Of a DNA stretch of 64,000 nt, positions 34,904 to 47,559 are shown in pieces. The stretch is from Chelonoidis abingdonii. Taxonomy: Eukaryota > Chordata > Testudines > Testudinidae. The stretch is taken from assembly GCF_003597395.2 (NCBI RefSeq), contig NC_133770.1, positions 90,346,777 through 90,410,776 of the forward strand, written 5' to 3'. The notes beneath the pieces were generated by a model. The model was not told where the DNA came from. It saw nothing but the letters and a program-made list of their open reading frames with translations, and did not search any database. The number at the start of each line of letters is the position of its first letter. Position 1 is the stretch's first letter. A program made the position numbers and the translations under genes.

Positions 34904-36164
34904 CCTTAGATAGTAACTGTGGATTTACACCCCTGTAACTAAGAGTAGAATTTGACCTAATGTTTTGCTCCTCCCCTCCCCAAAAATATTAAATTTATAT
35001 TCTATACTCATCTGTTGTAAAAATAAAACAAAGCTTTTCTAAATTATTTTCCGTCTCCACTAATAGGAATGTTATAAGTAAGATTGCACAGTCACCTTGA
35101 GAAGCGTAAGTAGAAAAAATCAGGTCTTAAAGTATTGTCAGAATGTGGCGGAGGAGAGAAAGGTACCTGCTAACAAATTTAACCAAGATGGGTAGGTCAA
35201 GATTAGGGCTTCCAAACTATCCTTTCAAATATTTAGTGGAGTAGGACGTGACTGCCCTCTCCATAATAAGATGGTTGTTAGGCACTGGTACTCTAGATGA
35301 GCCAAACTTCAAGTGCCACCTACTGTAATCATTATATACAGTATTTATTTTAGAAGGTGCAGTAAAGCTGGTCTGGTTAATGGTAAGCCTTAATCAGAAT
35401 ATCCACTAAACCTGATTTTGAGCTTACTTTAATCAGTATGAATCAGGAGTAACTCCACTGAAGTAAGCAGAGGTATGAGTATAACAAAAGCATGCTCAGA
35501 ATCAGGCTTGGGATATAGCATTGATACATGAAAAGGACAACCCAGAAGTTACTCTACCATTACCTAACACCCATGCAGCTTTCTCCCGTGTAGGAATTCT
35601 TTTCCCAGCATGTTTTCTGCAGCCTGGTTCTTTAATTTGGCAGAGACAGGCAGCAGCAGTGCTACAGTGGCCATTTTGCATCTGTTCCGCTGTTTGCTGC
35701 ATCTGGTAAGTACTCTCTATGTATGTTATGTTTTTCCTTTTGTTTTATTTTTCCTATTCCAGAGCCAGTGGCACATTCTCACAAGGTCCAGTATGTGTTC
35801 AAGATGGAACTGTTTTTATCTGCCTGATACTTAGTTATGTTACATCAATGACTGAATATGTTTATTCCTAATGAAAATGACTACACCAAATGATTCTAAT
35901 TAGCCTGTTTGGGTAGGCTGAACTCATTGGGGCTGTAATTTTCAATGCAGCTAAAAAAATTGTACATAATGACAGACACAAGAAACTTTGCTCTCTCTCT
36001 GCCTTCCCTATTGCCTGGAAAGTTAATGATTGTCTTTCAGAATTGTTTCCCCTTGTTTTCAAATCCTCTCTGCAGGGGGTACAGGCCCCCACCAGCACAG
36101 ACTGCATCTGGAATGAACACCCTTGTGGAGGAATTGAGTTTGAGAGCCATAGCATGAATGAGCA
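34904..36164. other. Intergenic, nothing recognised
   Basis: No gene, RNA or repeat family identified. Confidence 0.35.
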
Positions 36165-36370
36165 TGGGACTGAGGCCCAGGAATTCCTAATTTCTAATCC
36201 CTGCTCTGCCACTGATTTATGATATGGCCTTCAACACACCACTTCTTCTCCTTCTGTCTGTTCTCTCCTTTTTTTAAAAGTGGGCGATAAAGCTTATCCC
36301 ACCATGTAGGATGGTAAATAATTAATACAGTACAGAACTTTGAAGATCAGAAGTACCACATCCAGTAAGT
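36165..36370 (+). repeat. MIR/CORE-type SINE
   Basis: AATCCCTGCTCTGCCACTGATTTATGATATGGCC followed by a degenerate core and ACAGAACTTTGAAGATCAG tail, in MIR order. Confidence 0.55.
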
Positions 36371-38690
36371 GCTTTGAATTTTATCAGTATTATCTGAAAG
36401 TAATTTCGTCAAAGTGTGCTCCTGGCAGTTCCCATGCTCTGCTATTAATAGCAAAATATACTAGCCCTTAGTCCACAGTGTAACACTTCCTTCTCTGGTT
36501 TCATGTTGTCTACCTGATTCCAAAGACTAAGATTCAGTTGTGATCTGTTAGCACCTGTATATTAGTCATTGGGAATATCTGATGTGTGAAGGGTTGCAGA
36601 GTGGAGGCAAGTCCTCCGAGATGCAGCACATTTTGATAAATACAGAAATAAAAATATATTGATCATTCTCTCCAAGATGTGTGTTAGAGATGGGCCAGAA
36701 CAGAAGTGCCTAGCTTTACTTAGGCCCTGTTGAATCCCTAAGGACTTTATCTACGGCAGGCAGTTATGCTGAGGTACTGGTGTTGCTGTGCTTTTGTCAC
36801 CCTCAGGAACAGACAAAGGTCCTTCTGGGAATGACACCAAAACTGCAACCAGTTGCTTTCCCCAACACTCAAATGTTCTAGGAAATACTGCTTTAGAAGT
36901 GTGGGGAAGAGGTGTGTGCTAGCATTGAAGGTAATGGCTGCTATTTTAGCAGCAAGGGAAATACATCAGCTAAGAGAATGAACCCTTCTCCACCATCCAC
37001 TAACACTTAACTCCCACAGACTGCCAATTTAATCCTTCTCTTAAATCCAAGATTTGTACAACACTCTTGAATCCCATTCACAGAGGGCCATAAATCAAAG
37101 CCCTCCTGTGTGCAGCAGTAATGTAACACTAGGAACAACAGAAACATTTGTGCTGAAAAAACTAAGAACAAGCTTTTCAAAACAAGGGGCTCTATAGTCC
37201 ACGTGAGGCAACTACAGAAGCAGCCTGGTTTCAAAAAGGACTGGGGGCCTCAACAAAGTCCATTTATTTCAGTGAACTGATTTCCATGGGTACTACTGGG
37301 GGCTCAGTGATTTTGAAAATGGAGCCACTTCTGTAAGCACCGACGTGTGAATTTAGGCACCTACGTTTGAGCCCCTATTTTTTAAAATCTTTGACAGTCA
37401 TTTTATCAAGGGTTTTGACTGCTGTGCTACCTTACTGGCAATGTCGCTTGCCCAGAAAAACAGCATAGGAAGAGCCATATGGATTGTGAACTGTTACCAT
37501 TTCCTAGCTGTTCTGAAAGGCGTATTATCAGGTAATTAATAACTCCTTGATTAGCGAGGATCCTACCTTGCATAAAGTTCATGGCAATCAAAGGGTTAAT
37601 CAAAAGATACAGGCCGTTTTATTTTTCCTATTCCAGAGCCAACGGCTCTTAGAGTGGAGGCAAGCCTAATCTTGGATTAGTTCTTCCACTTCATAAATGT
37701 TGCATAATCCTTATGGCCTCAGTAATAGGCCACATGGTCAAAAGTAGCTTTGTAGTGGTGCTATTCAAACTAAACTAGTTTTGAAGAACTGCTGTAACGA
37801 TTTAGTAATCCTTCCAGTGGGAAACACAGGTTTCCCTTTTCCTTCCATCTCCTCTTTGTAGTGGGGAATTGTTCATTACTATTTTAAAGGTTAGTTATGC
37901 AAAGCCTGTGGTATTTATCCAGTAAGAATTGGGAGTTGGAGGAATTTTTTTAGCTGACAATAATTGGATTTTTTCAGGCGGGTATTTTTCTTTAGATGCA
38001 GTAAAAATACATGTTAAAATATTGACTTTCCTGAGCATTAGGTGTAGATGCATGTTCCACTTATAGCAGTATTACCAGGGTTTGCAACTGATTTAATTGG
38101 GGTTAATTGATGTAGGAGTTTCAAGTGTAGGCTACAGAGGAACCTAGAGAGAGTAGCTTGGAAGCTGAAGGAGTAATAGGTGCTTCTATGTAAACTGGTG
38201 GATGGTTTGTAGAAAAGCAGTATTGAATTTTTTTCCTGGTTTTCATTTAAAGACATCAGCTACAAATTTACAAGATGAACCTAATGACACACATTGTGTT
38301 TCAAATGACTCTTACCTGTGTAGGGAGTCATTGTTTGGGCTTGGGGGCTTAGGAAAAAGAGGGAAAGGACTCTGGTAGAACTGCACACACAGCATAAAAC
38401 CCATAACGGCAGCAGCAAAGTGGGAATATGGGCAGAGGACAGTGATATAACCAAGAACATTTCTCCACAATATAGAAATCATCAGAGTTGAACTAATCAA
38501 ATGTCTTGAGGCAACCTTTTAAAATATCCTCACAAACAGTGCTGTGCACCTGGAGATAAAAAGCAAGGTTTACAGCTACCAAGGTTATAGTATTTTTAAA
38601 ACTGTAGGGTAAATTGTAATGTTCGTGAAACTGAGGATCTGATAGCCCTTGCTGGAGAAGGACCTCCCAGAGGATTCAGAGAGCCTGGGG
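36371..38690. other. Intergenic, nothing firm recognised
   Basis: Only a short block near 37310-37390 (GGAGCCACTTCTGTAAGCACC, TTTAGGCACCTACGT) resembles an interspersed repeat also glimpsed at 45215-45370. No genes. Confidence 0.35.
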
Positions 38691-38935
38691 CAAAGTGGGG
38701 GAGCTGTGGCGCTTGTACTCACCCGGTGGCAGTCCGGCTCTTTGGTGTCATTTTGGCAGCGGGGGGCCCTTCAGTTACTCCGCATCTTCGGCAGCACTGA
38801 AGGGCCCCCTGCTGCCAAAGACCTGGACTCCCACCGGACCATGGCTCGCAGGACCCCTCCAAACCAATTTGCCTGTGGGAAATTGCCCCACTTGCCCCTC
38901 CCCTTTGGGCGGCCCTGTGCTGGAGCCAGGAATAG
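38691..38935. repeat. GC-rich foldback repeat
   Basis: CTTTGGTGTCATTTTGGCAGCGGGGGGCCCTTCAGT faces ACTGAAGGGCCCCCTGCTGCCAAAG across a short spacer (about 38740-38820), giving a stable hairpin. It ends near GGGCGGCCCTG. This appears to be a GC-rich non-autonomous turtle repeat (recalled). Confidence 0.5.
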
Positions 38936-40523
38936 CATTCATACACAGTTATGCCAGAGGATCTCCACCGTGCCGCACCGCACTCCTACTGGTTCATTCT
39001 GGGGTGTCCCTCCAAGTAGAAATGGCAAGTTTATACAATTTTGGGATGATTATGTTCTGGGTAATAATAATACATAGCTCTTCTATAGCATTTTAATCTC
39101 TAGACCTCTAAGTGTTCTGCAAAGGAGGTCATGTCCATTTGGAATAATAGTGGGTGAATCAGCAGAGCGTAGAATTTGTTTTTTTTTCCAGAAATTTTCA
39201 TGGAAAAAATGGTTTTGAAATTTTTAATACAAAAGAAACAATTTTTGACGGAAATGTTCCAGAAATGCATGTTCGCATTTTTTTAAGTAGCTTAACCAGT
39301 TTACTGAAGGTGATATTTGATCTCAGGACACCGGAGTCCAAAGGATGCTGTTGTCAGCCCTGTATAATACCCATGTGTACAGTTTCTGTAAATATATTTG
39401 GGCATTTGATTGTTTTATCTGGAATAACACCACGCAGGAAGGGGAAAAATGGACTTTGGGACAAAAGTTTGAATTCAAATTTTGTTTGCGAATTCTGCCT
39501 TTGGTTTGCATGAAAGTCTTAAATGCTTTAGAGAGGATTTTCACCAGAAAAACCCACCCCAAAACAAAACAGATTTTTCTTCAAATACCATGTTTTTAGG
39601 GCATGATTCATGCACTGTAAGGGTCTTATAGGTTGTACCTTGAAGAAATGTTTTCAATCCTTTTTTTTTTTTTTTAAAGCCTTCTATATGTAGCCTTTCC
39701 CCGTGCAACTCTCCTGCATAGTTTTTTGAAGTTAACTACACCGATCACAGGCAGAGATGAGTCCAAACCAAAACACAGTATCCAAACACCTCCCACAAAA
39801 TTTAGGGAGCTCCTTATCTTGATCTGAACCACCCCAAAACTGGTGGGAGCTCAGGCCCATCTCTAATTCAAAACAGGTCCGAAGACATTTGTGCTATTAT
39901 TGTATCTGATCATTAAAGGAAGCTCCCATGTGTCTTGAAGGCCAGTGTTTCAATTTGTATCATTTCTGAAGATATGAAACAGTAAGAAGTACAGCATACT
40001 TCTGGAGCTTGTTTCAGGCATCCATAGTCCTGCTTCATCTTGGATGTAGGACAAACACCTTCCTGCAAGTCTGCCTATTAGGCAACATATGTCCTTGACT
40101 ATAAGTTGGTTCACAGGTTGGCACTTCTTTTTTTGGTATGGATCTCCAAAAACCACATGACACTGACACTTCCATCCTTTCCCACATGGCTAAAATAAAT
40201 AGGGCATTTTTTGGAAATGGTGAAATAAACATATGTTAAGAATAAAATGAAAGATGTAAAGGAAATCTGGTTGCCATGCTTGGAATCTCTTTGTGCTTAT
40301 CAGGATATCCTGAGAGGAAAAAATTAAAGGTAAGTCATAATTGTTACATTAACCAAGTCTAGAGGTGCGCACAGACTAAGTGCATGTGGCAGCTATGGAA
40401 AGAACTTCCTCCCCAAATAAAGGTAAGAACTCGCATAGAATACTGAAATGAACTATGGACATAAGGCACAGATCCAGCAAAGTATTTAAACATGATCATA
40501 ACATGAAGCACGAGAATAGTCTC
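38936..40523. other. Intergenic, nothing recognised
   Basis: AT-rich, with a poly(T) run at about 39660-39676. Short ORFs show no domain. Confidence 0.35.
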
Positions 40524-40536
40524 CTTGAAATACGTA

Positions 40537-40748
40537 AAAGCAGCAGAGAATCCTGTGGCACCTTATAGACTAACAGATGTTTTGGATCGTGAGCTTTCGT
40601 GGGTGAATACCCACTTCGTCAGACGCAGGCCTTCGTCAGATGAATACCCACGAAAGCTCACGCTCCAAAACGTCTGTTAGTCTATAAGGTGCCACAGGAT
40701 TCTCTGCTGCTTTTACAGATCCAGACTAACACGGCTATCCCTCTGATA
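40537..40748. mobile_element. Miniature PLE foldback (two 3' ends head to head)
   Basis: A 212-bp insertion of two inverted copies of the PLE terminal repeat with no coding sequence between them. The left arm starts AAAGCAGCAGAGAATCCTGTGG and the right arm ends CACGGCTATCCCTCTGATA. It is flanked by CTTGAAATACGTA (40524-40536) and CTTGAAATATGTA (40749-40761), a 13-bp duplication with one mismatch. Structure and ends parallel the 3.6-kb PLE at 860-4447. Confidence 0.85.
40584..40622 (-). ncRNA. Hammerhead ribozyme core in PLE foldback, left arm
   Basis: Reverse complement of 40616-40622 is CTGACGA, followed by GTGGGT/ACCCAC stem II with ATTC loop and an intact GAAA. The stem III partner region has CACGAT instead of CATGCT, so stem III may be weakened. 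The right arm has lost CTGACGA and half of stem II. Confidence 0.5.
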
Positions 40749-40761
40749 CTTGAAATATGTA

Positions 40762-43744
40762 GTTACTCCTGGGCTTATCTGCTTTACTGGGTTGAGGCTG
40801 TAGTTCTCAGAAATGCCTCTAGCCCTGAAACACATGGACTGTGTTGCAGAAGTGTAGGCATTGCTTCTTAAGGCTTCATAATAACTTAGCTTTTGATCAA
40901 GCTTTTTGAAGTTGAAAGGTTAATTGACTGAGAGGATATATGTATCCAATTAGCAAAAAGACTAGGTTAGTGAAAGGCTCAGGTATTATTCACAGTACAA
41001 GTGTGTATGATGTTAAACTGTAGCCCCTTCAAATTGTTCACTCACTGTGGGACCCTTCTGCTGTTTTCTCATCGCTAAAAAGTGAGCTTTAAAAAAAAGA
41101 GAGCCACAATTAACCACTAAGATAATGGTTTTTGACACTGTTTTTGGCAAAGGAACACACCTTTAATATGTATAATCAAGGATAACAGCTCCTCTACTAA
41201 CAGAAGCAGCAGAGGCAATATCTCAAAGTGCCGTAGTGGCAAGCCCCTTTTGCTCACTGCTGATGTTACAGGATCTTCAGATGCTGTGACATGACCAAGA
41301 GTGTCTACAGAATAACCTTTACTTCCTGTTTTCCTTTTACCTTCATCATGCTGAACAGCTTTGTTCCACCTGAGTAAGCGACTATTGTAGGGCGCTGGGG
41401 TGAAGAGAGCTCAGAAATTTAACACATAGAAAAGTGCCACCATTTCAAAAGTCAGCAGTAAATCTGTGTTGGTAGCTTGCTTTTGAAAGAGTGAAATGAG
41501 ATACATGGTGAGACAGAACAGATAATGTGATGCTATGTGCTGTAGGCATGATTGTTCAGTCCAGAGAGAGATTATAGTAGCAAAGCCAACTGCAGCCTCT
41601 CTCTGAAGTCAAGAGAACAAGTGCCCAGCCCTTGTCCAAAAATAAAACCACTCTCAGGGTGGGAGAATGTGTGTGACTCAGTATCAGCTTAGCTGGTAAA
41701 TGGGATAACACAAAGACATCCCTGCGCACTATGCCCAGGAACTTAGACAGTGCTATGCTACTCTGTGTGTAGTGTAGGCCTAGAAAGGCCTAGTGAGTCC
41801 ATCTTCAAGGTACCAAGCAAGACCTTTTGAAAATGAATAATATTGATACTGTTGGATAGAGGTGTATTTTGGTACCATTGGGATCTCAAAGTGAGATGAA
41901 ACAGACAACTGTAACCATGTAATATACAGAGATCTGTAGCAAAATACTGCTAGATTGAGACCAAAGAGAACCACAGCCGGAAAACCCCAGGCTGGAGCAA
42001 GTCCAGACATAAACAAACCAAAGCATTCATCCCCACTGACAATGAATGTTTTCAGCACTCGTGAAGAGTGAAATCATGACTCTTTTCCACCAGCTTATTT
42101 CACTGTGGTACAAGGGCGCTTTGTACTTGTGAACCTGTACCAGCTGGAAGAGTTGCACTAGCTCTGTAGGTTGCTTTGGTGCATTTCTGAAAGCAAAAAA
42201 AACAAACACATGCAACTTGACCACGTGCTCATGCCGGTTAATGTAGCCCTCTCCCCCAGGTCCTGTCTTGCCTTTCTCAGGCAGTGAAGAATGCCAGCTG
42301 CAACTCCAGGAGGAAGGTAATCACTCAAATTAGAATTTGGCCAAAGGGTTGAGGCTGAAAATCCTACTCTTCTGAAAGCTGCTCGTGGATTTTTAATGAC
42401 CACAAGTAATAAAGGCTCTGTTTTTAATCTCACCCTCAGGGGGAGAACTTCCTGCACCGTGGCTCTTGCCTGGTTAAGGTGCTAGTGTAATACTCTTCCA
42501 CAGGGATGATCATCAGCTACTGCATTGCCAGAACCCCTCCCTGACTACCTTACCGGCATGCCTTGCTCCATTATGATGACCCATCGGTGACATTAAAGCA
42601 GATCTCAACTTTTAAACTTTTTTTTCATTTACCATTATGATTTGCCAGGTCAACCCTATTATAATGGATCCATGTGGATAGTTACAAGAGAGAATATTTA
42701 TAATTCTGTAATGTCTCTATTTAGAATAATGTATTTGTTCTGAAGTAGGACTGTACCTACATTTGAGTGAAGCCAGGGAAACACTCATCACGTGTTCTTT
42801 CTTATTGACCCAGCATAGCCTAAGAATCTTTAATTAAGTGTCATACCTCTGCAAATACCCAAATAAAGTGACTACGACACTGAATCTAGTGTTTGTGTTG
42901 CACCTTTGCTCCGCAAAATTTTTTTCTCACAGCAACTACAGTGAGACATCTTAGTTGATTAGTGTAGCCTCTTGTTTGGTCTATTTCATAGTAAAATGTT
43001 GGACGGTAGTTAATGAGAGAATTGGAGAATACCTTTTAGTTAAAAACCCTGACAGCATGCATCCGTGTTCTCAGTGGTTATCAGATAGCAGAGACTGCCA
43101 TTTGCAGACACTGACTGCCTCAGCAGCTGCTCATTCCTGTCAGTCAGTGTTGGTGTACTTCCACACTTAGTTTGCAAATAGTATCTTGTGTGCATGGTCC
43201 TAGACATGCAGCTATGTGACCTTCTGGTCACTTGCGTAGATCTAGTCATTCTAGCATCTGTCAAGCATACAGCCATGATAAAACAAGCATCTAGTTCAGT
43301 AATGTGCTGAGATACTTAATCCTGCATTTGTTTCTTGCTTTCCTACATCAATCTAATATCACATTATAGAGGCTCATTCTTATAATGCTGGAATCTAGAG
43401 CGACGGCAGCGTGTCATCCTAGAGGGGTGATAATAATTACTTGGCAAGATTCAGTGCCTAAGTAATCTTATATGATTAGTGTAAATATCATTCATACTCA
43501 GTTCTGAGAAGGCCCAAGCCCTCTCTACAGATGTATGAGGAAACTTTTTTTTTAAGGTATTATTTCCTCTATGTTACAAATATCGTCCCTTAAAATCTAT
43601 GTATTAAGGCATCCTAGAAACCAGATTTATGACCTTAGTATAGAAAAGGCATTGGTTAATATTGCATATATAATGGATTGAACCCAATAAGAATTTTCAG
43701 TGTGCAAGGAATGTAGGATCAGCTCCTAAAGAGCTTTTCATATA
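40762..43744. other. Intergenic, nothing recognised
   Basis: About 3 kb without gene, RNA or assignable repeat. Short ORFs only. Confidence 0.35.
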
Positions 43745-43875
43745 AGTGGGATAGCTCAGTGGTTTGAGCATTGGCTTGCTAAGCCCAAGGTTATGAGTTC
43801 AATTCTTGATAGTGCCATTTGGGGCAAAAATTTGTCTGGGGAGGGGTCCTGCTGACCCTGATATTCTATAAGTAT
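43745..43875 (+). repeat. tRNA-derived SINE
   Basis: A pol III A box TAGCTCAGTGG (43752-43762) and a decayed B box GTTCAATTC (43797-43805) in tRNA spacing, followed by GGGGCAAAAATTTGTCTGGGG and a CTGATATTCTATAAG tail. This matches the tRNA-derived SINE of hidden-necked turtles (recalled). Confidence 0.7.
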
Positions 43876-45469
43876 AATGAGCTGTTAGCATGTCTCTCTT
43901 TTATTTAAAATATAAACCCTATTCCTCCATTCAGACTGAGGTGACTTTGGATCATCTCAGAAATAAGGCAACCAGGATAGCTCATCTCAGACATGAAAAA
44001 GGGAAAATGTTAGATTGGAAAGAGGGTGAGGTGAGAACAGGACTACGAAATAATTGTATTTATTCTCCTGGGAGGAAAAAGTGAGCATGAATTAAAAGGG
44101 CTGATATAAAAGGTAATGGTGATCCTAGACTGTTCTCTCCTGAGCCTTTTTGTGGGCCCAGTCCTAACTCTGAATTAGACCAGCTCTGAGAGCATGTAGG
44201 CAGAATTAGCCAATGCTGAGCGCTATGAAAAATCCAATACTTGGTTTACTTGCCTTGCAGTCGTCATTTATGTTTCAGACATTAATGAAAGGTTTTAAAT
44301 GGTCCCAGGTTTGTATCAATACATACACATGGTGGCAGTAAACAAAGGTGGACATATTTAAATAATTAACTCTTTTAAATGTCAACAAGAATGCTTTTTA
44401 TTTAGAAATGTGCTCTACAGTACAGCTTCATAAGCTATGCACATGCTTAAACCGGCATTGTCTATTTGTCATCTATTACTTAAAACAAATGAAGAGAAGT
44501 TTTGAGTTACACCTGCCCCAGACCATCCCTGCCAAATTTGGTGGTTTTACAATCACTATTTCCTTTTTTTTTTTTTTTTTTTTTTTAATGTTTCTCTCTT
44601 CTGTCTTGCTGAGGGAAAGACCCACACAAACAGGAAAAACTGACAGTACACAGTGCTGTCAAGTGCACATAGACCATTAAACAAACTGAGAAGTATTTTT
44701 TCCTCTAATCAGATATCTTAAGTGGTATTGGTAACAGAGGTACAAAAACATAAGAGATGAGATTTTTCTTTGGCACTGTCCCTTTAAATGAATGTACCAA
44801 TCCACAGTATAAACCCCACTGCAGTTGCTGAGTTATTGGGATGGAAAAAACGAATAGTGGCATCCGAGTGGCTGGGTGCTCATGGTGCCTCGCACGTACA
44901 GTATTTCTTCTTCCTTCCTGGTGACGTGATGACAGACTCCTCCTGCATGTGAGCTTAATACTGTCGTGAGCTTCAAAGGGCACGTTTTTAATGCGGAGCT
45001 TCTGGCCTCTGCATATTTACATGAAAAGGGCTGTTCATGCATCCGTGCACCCTCTGCAGGGGCTGACTTCAGCATTCCATTGTATTAGCATTTGCCCCTG
45101 GGGAGGAGACACTTTTAGGGGTGCACAATTGGAAGCTGGTGACTGAAAATCTACTTTATGCTACGTTGTGTAATAACCATATAGACTTGAGGCAAAAAAT
45201 TTTAAAAGGGATTTAGGCACCTAAAGATACAATTAGCAACCTAGGGGGATTTTCTAAAACACGTGGGCATCTAACTCCCATTGGTTTCAATGGGAGTTTG
45301 GCACTTAAGCCCTTGCGCAAACCCCACAAGGTGCCTAACTGCATCTGTAGGCATTTAAATACCCTTCAAATCTGGCCTTGGGAGTCTCAAAATTCTACCC
45401 ATCCTACAGGGGATTTCCTGGCCTTCTGAGGGTATTTCAGTCAATAACACTGAGTTTCTCTCAGTAATG
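43876..45469. other. Intergenic, nothing firm recognised
   Basis: A poly(T) run of about 23 bases at 44563-44586, and a repeat-like block at 45215-45370 with an AACTCCCATTGGTTTCAATGGGAGTTT palindrome (positions 45271-45299). No genes. Confidence 0.4.
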
Positions 45470-45655
45470 ATAATACCCAGGTTACATGGCACTTTCCACC
45501 TGTAAATCTCAGACCACTTTACAAAGAATAAGTGTAATCCCCATCTGACAGATAGGAAAAGCGAGGCACACTAAAGTGAAGTGACTTGACCCAAGGTCAG
45601 ACAGAAATTCAGTGGTAGAACTGGAACCAGAACCCAGATCTCCAGAGTCCCAGAC
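45470..45655 (-). repeat. MIR/CORE-type SINE
   Basis: Reverse orientation: GCACTTTCCACCTGTAAATCTCA, ACCACTTTACAAAGAAT, CCCATCTGACAGATAGG, CCAAGGTCAGACAG, AACCCAGATCTCCAGAGTCC. Well preserved. Confidence 0.75.
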
Positions 45656-46804
45656 CAGGAGCCGAAGAAGAAGATAGGTAAAACTTCTATTCACCAGCGT
45701 TCTACAGTAAAGAACTGTGGAATGAACTCCCTTTCTCCCATTTTGCAGCTGCAGATATAGCATGAATTCCAGATGTAGGACTCATACTTGCCTGTTTTGT
45801 GCATATGAACTGCATAACCTCAAAGATCAGAAGCAAAATTTGTGTAGTTTACACCCAGGTCTACCATTACTCTGTCTTCTTGCTCAATCGATTTTCTCTT
45901 AAGAGTCAGTTAACAGCCCTAGACAGTGCTGCTGAAATTCTAGTGACAGGAGAAATCTATCTCAGCATTTTATAAAAATTGATTCTTCAAGATCTCACTT
46001 TTTTTTTAATATACTTGTGTCTGGTTACTACTGAATTAAATTGTCCATAGACGAAACCTAGGAACACTGAGAGATCTTGAAAAAGATGAACAGCTGTTTT
46101 GTTTTGTTTTTCTGACTATAGCCTCCATCAGGCAAATCAAATGTTGCTTTAAAACTTCCCTGCATGAATCTTCTCCCTCCCTTCCCTCAGTTTCTGTTTT
46201 AGAACTCTTGAACTGATTTGTCAAGACAGATCAAGGTGTAAAGTATTTCTCAGCTGGTCTTATTTCTGTAACTGGGTTCTCCTAGCAGGAGACTGGCAGC
46301 TCATTACAACTGGGAGAGGGCTTCTGTGAAACCAGCTTCATTACAGCTGATAAGAAAAAAATAAGATTCTGCAGGGGCCATTTTTCATTCAGTCCACAGC
46401 AGAAGGAAGTTATTAAATAATAAAACTGCATTGCTTTGAGATTAGGCCATCACCTGAACTAAATTGTCTGTTTGATCTTTGGGGCAGGAATGGTGGTTTT
46501 CTCTGCTTTGTCCAATTCCAACCACACGACAATGAAAATAGTAACACATTATTTCTCTCCTAAGAGATGTCTAACAGTGCTAGACAGTGGTGCTGAAACT
46601 CTGACAACAGGAGAAATCCATTGCAGGACAGGTCATCTTAGTTTTTTAATTTTTTTTATTTGTTTTCAAATACCTATTGAAAGTAAAAACAGCACCACCT
46701 GGAGAATTCAATCAGGTGCAAAATCCAAGTGCCTTAAATACTGTAGTCACCAGACTCTCAGAAAACAGTAACATAAATATTTTAACTCTTATTATTTTTG
46801 ATAA
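45656..46804. other. Intergenic, nothing recognised
   Basis: No gene, RNA or assignable repeat. An inexact repeat of GTGACAGGAGAAATC occurs at about 45942 and 46603 (there as CTGACAACAGGAGAAATCC). Confidence 0.35.
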
Positions 46805-46885
46805 TTAGGGTAGTACATAGAGGCATGACGGAGCTCAGGCCCATTTGAGTTAGGCACTGTATAAATACAAAGTAAGAAGCAGAAT
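46805..46885 (-). repeat. SINE 3' tail fragment
   Basis: GGAGCTCAGGCCCATTTGAGTTAGGCACTGTATAAATAC corresponds, reversed, to the tail seen after 4460. Only the tail is present. Confidence 0.45.
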
Positions 46886-47559
46886 CCTGAAGAGTTTAAA
46901 ATCTTAACAGATTTAGGATGTGTCTCTTCGCTTCTAACTGAAGGCTTAGCGTTCCCTGAGGATATCCTATAGTGTCCTTTGCTGCTGAGCAGCATGCATT
47001 CTGGGATTGTTTTCACAGTGAATTGTGGGAGCCAGGTGGGTTCAATTTTTTTTAAATCCCCATGTTTCTACTGTCTCCACCCCATGCTTTCTTTACTCAC
47101 CCCATACTTCCCTCACGCTATTTTAGAATTGCAGTCAGCCAGCATGGACCCAGCAATGCTTCACGCCACTGTGGAGACAAGCATGTATGTGCACAGGCTA
47201 CTTGGGAAGTATTACAGTATCAGAGCCTGACAAATTTGGCATTGGACTTTGCCCATTGCACCCAGTCCTGTAGTGGGCTGGATTGTGCTGGAAGAGCAAA
47301 CTGGCACTTTTGCCACATGGAGGATGCCATTTTAAGAACAAAATGGCTTCTTCGGCACAGTGTGACATCATGTACACTGTATGTGTGGGGCCTTGCACTT
47401 AAAAAATCAGGACTGCACCACTGGTCACATGGCTGAGCAGATGATGTGCGAGCAGGAGAATATACAATGGCAGCAGCAGGAGGATACTCTGCCACAGTGG
47501 CAGCAGGACAAGGCAGAAGAACAGGAGGATGTTGAGCTGTTGGAACAAAAGGACTAGTT

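Noticed and set aside
43745..43820. Functional tRNA gene
   Set aside because: The A box is good but the B box is decayed, the acceptor stem does not pair and SINE-type sequence follows.
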